Origin: Conidiobolus incongruus B7586
Lineage: Eukaryota; Entomophthoromycota; Entomophthoromycetes; Entomophthorales; Conidiobolaceae
Length of the DNA: 39,964 nucleotides
Assembly (NCBI GenBank): GCA_000697335.1
Contig: JNEM01010372.1
Span: 1 to 39,964, forward strand
Direction: 5' to 3'
Each line of letters begins with the position of its first letter. Position 1 is the stretch's first letter. Of the stretch, positions 22,218 through 32,614 are shown in pieces. A model generated the notes under the pieces. It saw nothing but the letters and a program-made list of their open reading frames with translations. It did not search any database and was not told the origin of the DNA. The position numbers and the translations under genes were made by a program.

Positions 22218-22897
22218 ATGAAAGAACTTACCAAGTCCGAAACTTTGGTTATTCCCGAAGGTGTTGAAGTCACCATCAAGGCCCGTTTCATCACTGTTAC
22301 TGGTCCTCGTGGTACTTTGACTAAAGACCTCCGTCACATCAACTGTGAAGTCCAACGTGTTTCCAAGAACAAGATTAACGTTGTTGTCTACCACGGTTCC
22401 CGCAAGCACGTCGCTTGTATCCGTACCGCTGTTTCTCACATCAGAAACATGATCACCGGTGTTACCAAGGTAAATTCCAGTAGTTTACCAGTTTGGGGAT
22501 TCAAATTAATAATTTTAAAATAGGGTTTCTTATACAAGATGCGTTACGTATATGCTCACTTTCCCATCAACGTTATTGTTTCCGATGACGGTAAGAACGT
22601 CGAAGTCCGTAACTTCTTAGGTGAAAAGATCATCCGCCGTGTCGCTATGTTGGAAGGTGTCACTTGTGAAATCTCCACTGAACAAAAGGATGAAATCATC
22701 ATCAAGGGTAACAGCATCGAAAACGTCTCCCAATCCGCCGCTTCTATCCAACAATCCACCACTGTTAAGAAGAAGGATATTCGTAAATTCTTGGACGGTA
22801 TCTACGTTTCTGAAAAGGTAATTACTTTTTGCTATAATATTTTTAATATTGTATTTATTTATTATTTTTTTAGACCACTATTGTTCAAGATGAATAA
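22218..22897 (+). CDS. RPL9: 60S ribosomal protein L9 (uL6)
   Basis: Three exons, 22218-22469, 22524-22817 and 22874-22897, give 189 residues (human RPL9 has 192). Introns are 54 and 56 bp with GTAAAT/GTAATT donors and ATAG/TTTAG acceptors; the last exon codes only TTIVQDE. The uL6 fold is clear: [14 protein letters not shown] segment [44 protein letters not shown] and the C-terminal [18 protein letters not shown]. It is a structural protein of the large subunit at the base of the stalk. Codons are strikingly G/C-enriched compared with neighbours, as expected for a highly expressed gene in an AT-rich genome. Confidence 0.97.
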
Positions 22898-22959
22898 ATG
22901 ACTCAATTATTAAACAGTGAAACTGTTAAAATAAAGCCTATATTGGTAATATAGTGTAC

Positions 22960-23330
22960 TATATTAATTAGAAAATAACACACTTATTTATCGAGCCATT
23001 ATCCGCGATTCTATAACTTCGATTATATATGTGTGTCGATTGAACCCTCTTGTTTGGAGTATAATTTACTTTTTAATATATTCATATCATTATAGATTTT
23101 ATCTCATTTTTACTCGTTCTCAATGTCTCTTGGGCGTGTTTTTACTTATTTCATTTTCATTTTACGGATTATACTTATATCTTGGATTTTCGGGCCTCCT
23201 ATCTTTGTCCATACTATAATGTTTTCTCTGCCCATTTTCAATATCTTTGCCAGCATTTCTGTCTGTCAAATTGCAACACAACAATCTTACAAATCCACCT
23301 ACCTTGAGACATGCTTATTATGACTTTTCA
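22960..23330. other. less AT-rich island with membrane-protein-like frames
   Basis: Just downstream of RPL9, the G/C content rises well above the spacer level. The plus strand has two overlapping open frames rich in hydrophobic residues (23031-23219 and 23123-23323, the second including RIILISWIFGPPIFVH). The minus strand has ATG frames of mixed composition too. Neither has a clear start or splice pattern. It may be a decayed multi-pass membrane protein gene or an untranslated RNA; I cannot decide. Confidence 0.3.
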
Positions 23331-24784
23331 ATGTTTTCGACTATTAATATTTATATCATATCGCATTTTTTTAATTTTCTTTTGTATTTTGAATTTTTAT
23401 TCTTCAAATAATCATCCTTGTTTATTATTCTTTTAATAATTTTATCTAACACCATACAACTTTAGATTTTCCTGCATATCTTTCTTACTAATTCACATAC
23501 TTTATAACTCTTATTTCAAATTCAATATATCTAGCATACTTTTGTCTTCATTTGGCATTAAATTGTTATCGAATATTAAATTCTAATTTATCCATTATAT
23601 TTAATTAATTTTGATACTATAAATTTTCAATATTTTTACCATATTTTATAAATTAAGATTTTTTACAAAAATTTTTTGAAAATTTGTGGAAATTTCTTAA
23701 AGTCAATTTCATAAATAATATTTATTTATTATATTCACAAATCTACTATTTATTGAATTTGTGTTTAAAAATATTTAGTTTACTTAAATATATTATAATA
23801 AGTTTAGAAAAATAAAATTAATAAGTTTAATTTTATAATTTTTAAAATATCATAGGTTTGACTTTATATTATAAAATTTTTGAATTATTTTATTAATAAA
23901 TTTTACTATATATAATATTAAAAAATGCATAGTATTCATTTGATTTAAATACCATTGGTCTTTTATTATTTAATTTTAGAGTATGTGGTAATTCTAAGTC
24001 GTAAAATAGATTGTTTTTTGATTGATTGATTTATTTATTTTGAGAAAGTCGAATACTAAAAATATAAATATAATTTAGTAGCATTTTTATATCAATTTAA
24101 ATTTTAGTGCATAAATTTACAGAATATATTTAGATTACTACCAACATTATATTATTAATAAAACTATAAATATTGTTAATAGATTTATTAAACCAAGTTC
24201 CTCTAATTTAATTTTAAACTGTTAATATATTTATTTTTATATATGCATTTATATTTAAAAAATTCAAATCAAAAGTTAAAATAATTTATATAATTGTAAT
24301 AACAAATATTTAATTATTTTTTAATATTCCTAAAAATAATATAATAGTTCATTATTTTAAAAAATTCCTTGAAATATATTTTAATATTATTTTAATATAT
24401 CAAATTATTTATTTAATTAGCATTTTATCAAATCATTTAAATTTGCTAATTGATATATTTATAATTTTGATTTATATAAAATTTATCAAATAATATTTAA
24501 ATTTAAATATAATTGATGAGAAATAAAGCCATACTATATAAAATATCTTGATTAATACCAAATTGAATATAACTATTAGCCAAATTGATAATGATAAAAC
24601 ATATAATATTGAGTTAATTAAATATTCAAAATATATAAATAAATAAATAATTATTTCAATATTTTATTAATATAACTTATATTACAAAAATCTTTAATTA
24701 TTTTATTATAATTTAATATTATTAGTAATTTAAACTGAATATAAATTATTATATAAAAAACTTTAATATTAATTTAAATTGATT
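23331..24784. other. AT-rich spacer before repeat zone
   Basis: Extreme A/T composition without coding signal or recognisable repeat ends. Its right edge is the 5-bp target duplication of the solo LTR. Confidence 0.5.
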
Positions 24785-24789
24785 TAATT

Positions 24790-25186
24790 TGTAAGTGTGG
24801 TGGTAAATACCAATATAGTGCAGAGGAAGACTTAATATAAGAATAGCGTGACACGGAACGTGGTATTATAACGTGGCAGTAGCGTGCAGATGTAAACAAA
24901 GTTTAATTAAGTTTCGAACTGGGTTGAGTCACCGATATATTAAGATTTATATTGGGTAGTGTCAATATACTGTAATATTGACAAGATGTAGTCTCAATCT
25001 TAGAAATAGTGAAAAGGTAAGGAATAGTAAGAATTGAGAGGAAAAAAAAGAACCTGGTTTATTAGATAATTCAATGCTATTTATATAATTAATTTAGCTA
25101 TAAAAGTATAAATTAATTATATAATTTATAGTTAATTGAATTATATAAAAGTATATATAAGAATTTAGAGAACTAGTCTCTTAACA
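24790..25186. mobile_element. solo LTR of an LTR retrotransposon
   Basis: A 397-bp block begins TGT and ends ACA and is flanked on both sides by the same 5 bases TAATT (24785-24789 and 25187-25191), the normal target duplication of LTR elements. Its left 270 bp are far less AT-rich than the surroundings; the right part carries TATA-like runs. No internal coding region is present, so this is the fossil left after recombination between two LTRs. The perfect target duplication argues for a fairly young insertion. Ty1/copia or Ty3 origin cannot be told from one LTR. Confidence 0.75.
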
Positions 25187-25398
25187 TAATTATAAAATTT
25201 ATTATTTTATTATTTATTATTATTTAATTTAATTAATATATTAATTAAAAAAATTATTATTTATATTAATTTATATATATATGAGAAAGATATTATAGTA
25301 TATTACTATAAATTGAATCAACTAAATAATTACAATTTTATAATATTTTCTTAATTATTTCATGATTAAATTTATAATATTACTTTGTATTTTTAATA

Positions 25399-26670
25399 AT
25401 AGGAATTTTTTACAATTAAAAATAAATAAATATTTAAATATATGATATATAAAAATAAATATATAATATAAATTTAATAGTTTCTTTTATTATTAATAAC
25501 TTTTTGCCATACTTTTAGCAAACTTCTATCACCTAAAAAACAGTTTTTTTTATTAAAGACTAAAATTTGATGTTTCACAAACCAATTAAATTTCCCTGCA
25601 GAAATTTTCTTTCCTGCAAGCTGGTTTTTTAATTACCCAAAGCAATTATAATCACATAGGTTATAATCAAAGGAATATACTGGATGTGGTAGTTCTTTCC
25701 AGTTTTTTTTAATTAGAAAGTTTTTTACATCTTTAGATTTATGTATTTTGCAATTATCATGTAAAATAATAGGTTTTCTCAAATTATATTGAGAACACCA
25801 ATTAGAAATACTTTTATTTAAAAAAGCAATATATAGTTTACTATTAATTGATTTCCCTTCAGGAACTAAATAAGAATAGCATATACCATTATAATTTATT
25901 ACAATAATTAACATTTGCTTATTAACAAAATACTTATTTAAAGGGATTTATAGAGGGGGTTGATTTAGCTTAATCCAGCATCTTGATTTGTGTTTTGGTA
26001 AAGGATTATACATAGGGATCTAAGATTCATCAATTGTAATTATTTGCTGTAAAAGTCTAGGCTTCTGGTAATATTTCAATAAGTTTTGTTTAGCAATAGC
26101 TACTCTAGCTTTTTTTTGAGCTTTAGTTAAATTATAAGGTACCTATTTTACATTTTTATTTATTAATTTTAGTTTAAACTTTAAAATATATAAAATACTT
26201 GTAAAACTAATATTAAAGTGCTTAGATAATTCTCTAGCTGAAATAAAAAGGTGCTTTTCAATATATTTTTTCACTCTATTTACAATTGAAAGAGTGACAG
26301 TTAAAGTTAGTCTTCTAGATTTTAACAGGTTTTGAATAGTTTCTCTCCTAGCTTTAAAGTAATTTACCCAGTGATAAATTGTTGATTTAGATAATGCTTC
26401 ATTACTAAAAGCTGCTTGTAAATTTTGAATAATTTTAAAGGGTTTATGGTTAAGTTTTACTAATACCAAAATAAAAGACTTTTGATGATTACTATTTGGT
26501 TTAAGCATGATTAAATTAAACAACCAATTTTAAAAAGTTAATTTTTTAATCAAAAAAACTAATATATATATATATATTAAAAATATATAATTTCCTATTA
26601 ACTATATATATATTTATTTATTTCAAACTAATAATATGTTTGAAAAATCAGAAATTAAAAAATTTCCCAT
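25399..26670 (-). mobile_element. mariner-type DNA transposon, copy 1
   Basis: A 1272-bp element bounded by TA on both sides (25397-25398 and 26671-26672), with imperfect terminal inverted repeats (left ATAGGAATTTTTTA, right end read inward ATGGGAAATTTTTTA). The minus strand carries a mariner transposase frame (see 25474-26523). The size is normal for mariner. A second copy follows in the same orientation 244 bp away, and a third at the window's right edge. Confidence 0.85.
25474..26523 (-). pseudogene. mariner transposase, frame intact but with in-frame stops
   Basis: One continuous frame of 349 codons before the final TAA, with no net frame shift. The helix-turn-helix part shows STIYHWVNYFKARRET. 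The catalytic triad is present: D in TIDES, D in LHDN (about 25760), D in LCDY, with exactly 34 residues between the last two (D,D34D, the mariner type). Four internal stops occur: TAG at 26145-26143 (before VPYNLT, where mariners have Trp), TAG at 26022-26020 (TIDES-stop-IP, again Trp), TAA at 25950-25948, and TAA at 25635-25633 (CFG-stop-LK, where Gln is one change away). Two of the four stand where the family has Trp, and the last lies one C-to-T change from Gln. The C-terminal part ends LLKVWQKVINNKRNY. The copy is inactive as a protein source. Confidence 0.85.
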
Positions 26671-27504
26671 TATTTCAAATTCAAGGTAATATATAATATT
26701 AATTATATATTTATTATAAAATTTATATATAAAAATATTGGTATTATAATAAAATTATTTTAAAATGTTGTAATACTATTTAATTATTATTATTATATAT
26801 TTGTAAATAATTAAATAATATAAATTTTCTATCTATACTAATTACAAAAATTAATTTAAATTTTTCAAACTAGAGTTTTGATATTTGATATATTATTATT
26901 TTATAATTTAAATAATAGGAATTTTTTATGACTAAAAAAATAAATATTTTAATAAATAAAATATAAAATTAATAATTTCTTTTATTTCTAATAACTTTTT
27001 GCTATATTTTTAATAAAGTTTTAATATTTAAAAAATAATTCTTTTTATTAAAGACTAAAATTTAATAATTCACAAACTAATTAAATTTTCCTATAGTAAT
27101 TTTTTTTCTTATAAGTTGGTTTTTTTTAATTATCTAAAATAACTATAATTACATAAATTATAGTCTAAAGAATATATTAGATATAGTAGTTTTTTCTAGT
27201 TATTTTTAATTAGAAAGTTTTTTATAACTTTAACTTTATATATTATATATTTATCATATAAAATAATAAGTTTTCTTAAATTATATTAAAAATACTAATT
27301 AAAAATAATTTTATTTAAAAAAATATAAAGTTTATTATTAATTAATTTATTATTAAAAATTGAATAAAAATAACATATATTATTATAATTTATTACAACA
27401 ATTAATATTCATTTATTAATATATTATTTATTTAAAATAATTTATAAAAAAGGTTGATTTAACTTAATTTAATATTTTGATTTATATATTAATAAAAGAT
27501 TATA

Positions 27505-29077
27505 CACTAACCTGCAAAAGTGAGTCATAAAATCAAAAATATATATATTTTAATTAATAACTAAAACAATTGTATATATTAGATTATTTGAAATTATAAT
27601 ATATAATTAAGGTATATTATTTAATAATAGATAAATATATTTAGATATATTTAGTAAACTATTAGCAAAAATATTAACCTTTAATATTTAACCAAGGTAA
27701 GTTATAAATTTACAGGTTTTTGAGATAAAAGGATATATTTAACAATATATAACTATATCTTTTTTCTCTCTTTGCTATTATTTTATATAATATTTTACAG
27801 ATATACTAAATTTTTTTTATTAGTATCATTATACCTAAATCCCTCTCTAAAAAAATCTACTTGTGTATTAATCAACTTTATAAAAAAAGTAAATCAACTT
27901 GTGATATTGCTAGAATTACTAGTGTTAGCTAGTTTACTATAGTTAAGGTTGTTAAGAATAGCAATAAAAAAACATTTAAACTTAAACTTAAGTGTGTTAA
28001 GATTATAGATGAATATGATGAAAAGTATATCTGTAGGTTGGTTAATACAAGCAAGTATAGTATTACTGTAGAAATACAACAAGAACTACAAGACTATACA
28101 GGAATATTAGTTAGCACTGATACTATTATATGTGCTTTACATTAACATAGATACCACTTACACTTTAAGAAAAAACACCCCCAACTAAAGAAATCCTACT
28201 ATAAAACTAGGTGGGAGTTTAAATGTCACCACTAATGTTAAACTAAAACTAATTAGAGTAAGGTTATTTAATCTGATAAAACAAAAATATACTTTAATAG
28301 ATTTAATAGAAAAGCTAGATACTTTAAAAAAGATACAGAATTACTTTGTGACTATTATGTTAATTTTACCCAAAAGTATAATGGTAGGTTAATTATTGTT
28401 TGGGGATGTATGTTGTCTTTAGGTATAAGGTATCTTTGTAAAGTTAATAGGGGAATTAATGTTGAGATGTATTAAAGTATTCTGAACAATAAATTGAAAA
28501 AAACCATTAAATAGTATAGGTTAAATAAATCTAATGTTATTTTCCAGTAAGATAATGTTTTTTGTTATACTATAGCTTCTACTACCAAATAGCTTAAAAA
28601 TAACAAGATAACAGTTATGAAGTAGCTTCTTTAATCTCCTAACTTTAATCTAATTAAACACCTTTGGGATTAGTTAAAAAAAGTTATTAAAGTTTTCCCC
28701 TTAACAAAAAATTTAAATCAGCTTTAAAAATATATTCAAGAAATATAGAACAAGATTAACCCTTCCTAGTGTAAGAAGTTAGTTGATTCTATACCCCACA
28801 AACTTAAAGAAGTTAGAAAAGCTAAAGGTAGATACACTAGGTTTTAATTTTTTTTTATCATCAAAAACCCACAAATTTATAACTCACCTTAGGTAAAATT
28901 TAAAGGTTTATATTTTAACCAATTAATAGCTAAATATCATCATTTAATGATATATATAACTAATAAATATAATAGATTTTAATTATTTAATTTAGGTTTA
29001 TTTTATTAAATAATAATTAAGTTATTAGTAAAAATATAGGTGTTTTTGGTTTTATAACTTACTTTTATAGGTTAGTG
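27505..29077 (+). mobile_element. Tc1-like DNA transposon nested in mariner copy 2
   Basis: A 1573-bp element starting CACTAACC and ending GGTTAGTG, flanked by the duplicated TA target (27503-27504 and 29078-29079). Terminal inverted repeats are long, about 230 bp (27505-27735 and about 28847-29077). Each contains an outer and an inner copy of a related motif around AAGTGAGTYATAAA, giving the IR/DR layout known from some Tc1-like families. The plus strand carries a full-length transposase frame (27831-28847). Comparison with mariner copy 1 shows the exact empty site: GATTATACATAGGG in copy 1 against GATTATA-[element]-TATAAAAA in copy 2. Confidence 0.9.
27831..28847 (+). pseudogene. Tc1-like transposase, full-length frame with many in-frame stops
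   Basis: A single frame of 338 codons plus stop spans the whole Tc1 transposase, the family's normal length. It starts ATA CCT AAA where the family has MPK, so even the start ATG appears changed to ATA. Recognisable blocks are the helix-turn-helix (STCDIARITSVS-stop-FTIVKVV), the first catalytic region (KVI-stop-SDKTKI, where the family has WSDET), VWGCML, FQ-stop-DN, SPNFNLIKHLWD (family SPDLNPIEHLWD) and LVDSIPHKLKEV near the end. More than a dozen internal stops are TAG or TAA, and those at conserved positions lie one or two transitions from Gln or Trp. The last catalytic Glu reads Lys (GAA to AAA type change). It is inactive. Confidence 0.85.
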
Positions 29078-29727
29078 TATAAAAAATTTAAGATTTATTA
29101 ATTATAATAATTTATTATAAACACTTTAGTTTCTAACTATAACTTAATAAATTCTATTAAAAAATAACTACTCTAACTTTTTTTAAGCTTTAATTAAATT
29201 ATAAAGTATTTTTTTTATATTTTTATAAATTAATTTTAATTTAAACTTTAAAATATATAAAATACTTATGTAACTAATATTAAAATATCTTGATAATTCT
29301 ATAATTAAAATAAAAAGATATTTTTAATATATTTTTTTAAATTATTATTAATTAAAAAAGAAAAAATTAAAATTAGTTTTTTAAATATTAATAGGTTTTA
29401 AATAATTTCTCTCTTAACTTTAAAATAATTTATCTAATAATAAATTATTGATTTAAATAATATTTTATTATTAAAATCTGTTTATAAATTTTAAATAATT
29501 TTATAGGGTTTATGGTTTAGGTTTATTATTATTAAAATAAAAAACTTTTAATAATTATTATTCAAATATAATTAAATTAAATAACCAATTTTAAAAAATT
29601 ATTTTTTAATCAAAAAAATTATTATATATAAAATTTAAAACTATTTATATTTTTATTTGTTTTGTATATACTTTTTATTTAAAACTAATAATAAGTTTGA
29701 AAAATCAAAAATTGAAAAATTTCTGAT

Positions 29728-30206
29728 TTCTTTAATTCTATGGTAATAACTTTAAAATAATATTTTAGATAATATATGAATATAGTGAATATAATTTTAA
29801 TTTATTGGAGATAATTTGTAAATTAATAGAATAAAATGAAATTGAGTAAATATAATGAATTAAATGTAAATTAAAAATATTAATAGAATCATTCAAAAAC
29901 AGTGTAAATCTTGATATCTATAATATAAAGACATACATATCAATTGTAAAAAAATACGTCAAATTTTGAGTTAATTTTGTTCTAAAAACAAAATTACAAA
30001 GCATATTTATTACATACTTAAATGATATTCAAAAGAATCTTGATCATTGTTATAACATAGCTTGTTTGGTTAATATTAAATATAATTTATTATTCAAATA
30101 TATCTTTATTAATTAATTTTATAAAAATAATTAAACTTAACTAAAAAATTGTATATATTTGTCAGTATACTCTATATTATATTATATTCAACCATGTTTG
30201 ATTTAT
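29728..30206. other. AT-rich spacer after repeat zone
   Basis: No coding sequence or repeat end beyond the right terminus of mariner copy 2. It likely holds the 3' untranslated region of the minus-strand gene that follows. Confidence 0.5.
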
Positions 30207-30629
30207 TTAAAATGTAAAAATTGATAACATTAAAATTAAAACTAAAATATGTAAATTGGTTAATACTTTAACTGTCATATTGGTGTTTGAAGTGTTTTTA
30301 GTTGATGGAGCAGATGTATTTTTGGGACCATCTCTACACCAAAACAAAACTTGATTGTCTGAAATTCCACAATTTGCTCTTGTGTCATTATTGAAAGTTT
30401 GATTGTATGTATTGGACCATGTCTTATACTCGTCGGTAGTGTTAAAGTTACAAGCTATATGAAAACCGCATTCAAATATTTCGCCAGTAGTTTCACAAGA
30501 TTTTTGGAAATTGAAAATTCGATCTATATCAGAATGTATATCTGATACTACAACACAACCATGGGGACTAATATGGTAATCATATATTGTGAATGGACCT
30601 TTTTGGTGAGGATTCGTAGAGTTACTCAT
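30207..30629 (-). CDS. small cysteine-containing protein with C-terminal hydrophobic tail
   Basis: A 140-residue protein with six Cys before the tail (C25, C45, C53, C60 and two more in ANCGI and FWCRDG), several N-glycosylation sequons (for example NDT, NTS, NMT), a Ser/Thr/Asn-rich stretch, and a terminal hydrophobic segment (HILVLILMLSIFTF) that resembles a GPI-anchor signal. Cys and sequons suggest a surface protein, but no signal peptide follows this ATG. An upstream ATG at about 30683 gives a hydrophobic leader (MNLWIWILI) followed by a stop, so a short first exon or another start is possible. No family recognised. A TATA-like element sits about 70 bp upstream of the ATG at 30629. Confidence 0.65.
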   Translation of the reverse strand: MSNSTNPHQKGPFTIYDYHISPHGCVVVSDIHSDIDRIFNFQKSCETTGEIFECGFHIACNFNTTDEYKTWSNTYNQTFNNDTRANCGISDNQVLFWCRDGPKNTSAPSTKNTSNTNMTVKVLTNLHILVLILMLSIFTF

Positions 30630-30695
30630 ATTCTATATATTAATAAAATTAACTATATCAATTAAAATCCAGATCCATAAATTCATAATGCCTCA

Positions 30696-30704
30696 TTTAT
30701 ATAG
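30696..30704 (-). promoter_or_regulatory. TATA element of small surface-protein gene
   Basis: TATATAAAT read on the minus strand, 67-75 bp before the ATG at 30629 and just before the alternative ATG at about 30683. Confidence 0.4.
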
Positions 30705-32149
30705 TTTTTTTTTGAATTCTCAGACTCTAGATATAACATTTTGTCCAAATATATTGAGAAAATTCAACAGATTGTGTTCAATAAAAGCATGTTATCAGGT
30801 TTTACAATGGTAGATGAAAGGATTTTAAATGGACATCGATTAATAAGGTACTATAACTTTTCATATTAGTAATGTAAGTAATTTGAATAATAACACAATA
30901 GCTTTGTAAATTTCACTTAAAGATAATATCCAATAAACCGTATTAAATAATCATCATTACAGTAAATTTAGTAAATTTAATGATTTTAGATAGTTCTCTT
31001 TGGAATTGGAAATACTAAAAGCAAACTAATCAATAAGTATATTTAGCAATAAACATTTCTAATACAAAGGAATTGAACGGATATTATATAGTTATTTTTA
31101 AAATCAAATTAGATGTATAACTTGATAATTTGATGTAAAAAACATTGTTATTTTTTATATTGACCATTTTAAAATTGTAGTATATCAAAAGGTCATTGGG
31201 TGCAATTGCTATAAAAAATATCAAAAATTAATATAATATAATAAATTATTCAGTGTTAAACTTAAAAATATATGTATATATTTTTATTTTTTAATATTTG
31301 AATTTTTTCTAATATTTTACTACCATATATCATTTATCTTATTTTTAACTCTAATAGTTTTCAGTTCAATTTTTTAAGATTTGTTAAAGCATTTATTCAT
31401 ATTAATTTAACTATGATTACCCCATAATTCTAAAATCAGATAAAATAGATATTTTTACATATTTAATATAAAAATTAAATAATTTTTTTTCGATTAATAT
31501 GATAAAACAATAAAGGAGTTGATTAATTTTTAGTTATAACCAATGTGATATTTGCTATTCGTATCTTAAATTTCATATCATACTATTAATAATGAATACA
31601 CTTAATCAAAATTAATAACACTTTATAGATGTTAAAATACAATTATCCCAATATAAACTATTTAAATTATGGATCTAATAAATTCATTTATAATATTTCG
31701 ATATATTATAATTTTAAGTATACACATGATGCGAATATCAACATTAGTTCTAAAAATACTTTAAATATAAACCTTAAACTTAACCAATATAGTATAGGCA
31801 ATTAGATAACAAGAAATTAATGATTTGTAAATGAAATCATAGAACGATATCTAATATTAAAAGAACCTCTAATAATCATACTACTTTTCTATGTTATAAA
31901 TAATGATGTTTCAATATTAAATATTTTTGAATATATGCTATCATATGCCATTATTGTAAATTTAATCAAAAATTATAATTTATATGCTATCCAAATACTT
32001 AATATTAATTCCCAAAACTAATCACTAATTTTTCTCTATTCACTATAAAAAAAGAGTTAATATATCAATAAATTTAACCAATAAAATATCAGTATTATCA
32101 CAACATCTAGCATAACTGTTAAATCCCAAATTCCCACTCAAAATTATTC
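30705..32149. other. AT-rich spacer, no gene seen
   Basis: A/T-rich DNA. Short mixed-composition patches (for example 30790-30860) have no usable start, splice or family signal. Confidence 0.5.
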
Positions 32150-32365
32150 TCAATTAATCATAAGAGATGAGAATTGATTTTTTTTTGAATTGGGTAAATT
32201 TGGTAACTTAAAACTCTTCAAAGTTTCAGATAATTTATGGCGAATATGTGTCCTATTGGTTATTATTGTTGGTACTTGAAATTTTTGATAATTATAATAT
32301 ATTTTTATTATAATTGTTTTGCTTATCATTAAGTTGTTTGGGTTATTGGAATGGCATTGATTCAT
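32150..32365 (-). CDS. doubtful small ORF
   Basis: A 71-residue ATG frame with moderately mixed composition (KLSETLKSFKLPNLPNSKK). It is divergent from another small frame at 32429. No family, signal peptide or promoter was recognised. It could be chance or an exon of a small gene. Confidence 0.18.
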   Translation of the reverse strand: MNQCHSNNPNNLMISKTIIIKIYYNYQKFQVPTIITNRTHIRHKLSETLKSFKLPNLPNSKKNQFSSLMIN

Positions 32366-32428
32366 TATTCAAGTGAATACAATATAGTACAATATTAGTA
32401 ATTTAATTGATAAAAGTATATTCAGAAT

Positions 32429-32614
32429 ATGAATTATGATGTGGAGTCTAGTGTTTATACCAAGATAATTTGTTCAATTAAAAAAGTATTACATGCTCTA
32501 TATGATCGGCAAAATATATTAGATTCATTTGGGAATATAATAATAAGGAAAAGTTTTTATACTTTGGTTAAAAAATTGATCAATTCACTTTTTGGAAATA
32601 TAAGGAATATTTAG
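32429..32614 (+). CDS. doubtful small ORF
   Basis: A 61-residue ATG frame with reasonable protein-like composition (MNYDVESSVYTKIICSIKKVLHALYD...). The gap to the divergent ORF is 63 bp. Nothing recognised; kept only because composition is better than in the random frames around it. Confidence 0.2.
   Translation: MNYDVESSVYTKIICSIKKVLHALYDRQNILDSFGNIIIRKSFYTLVKKLINSLFGNIRNI

Larger units (their letters stand above)
26915..29727 (-). mobile_element. mariner-type DNA transposon, copy 2, decayed and interrupted
   Basis: Nucleotide alignment by eye with copy 1 runs from 26915 to about 27504 and resumes from 29078 to about 29727; the gap is filled by the Tc1-like element. The left end ATAGGAATTTTTTA follows TA (26913-26914). 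Most differences from copy 1 are C-to-T or G-to-A changes, so the transposase frame is riddled with stops and A/T-coded residues. Total mariner length without the insertion is about 1.24 kb. It is the older of the two adjacent copies by sequence decay. Confidence 0.85.

Noticed and set aside
25474-28847. In-frame TAA/TAG stops in two transposases could suggest a genetic code with stops read as Gln
   Set aside because: Host genes here end in TAA, TAG and TGA without internal TAA/TAG, and several transposase stops replace Trp rather than Gln, which points to mutation.
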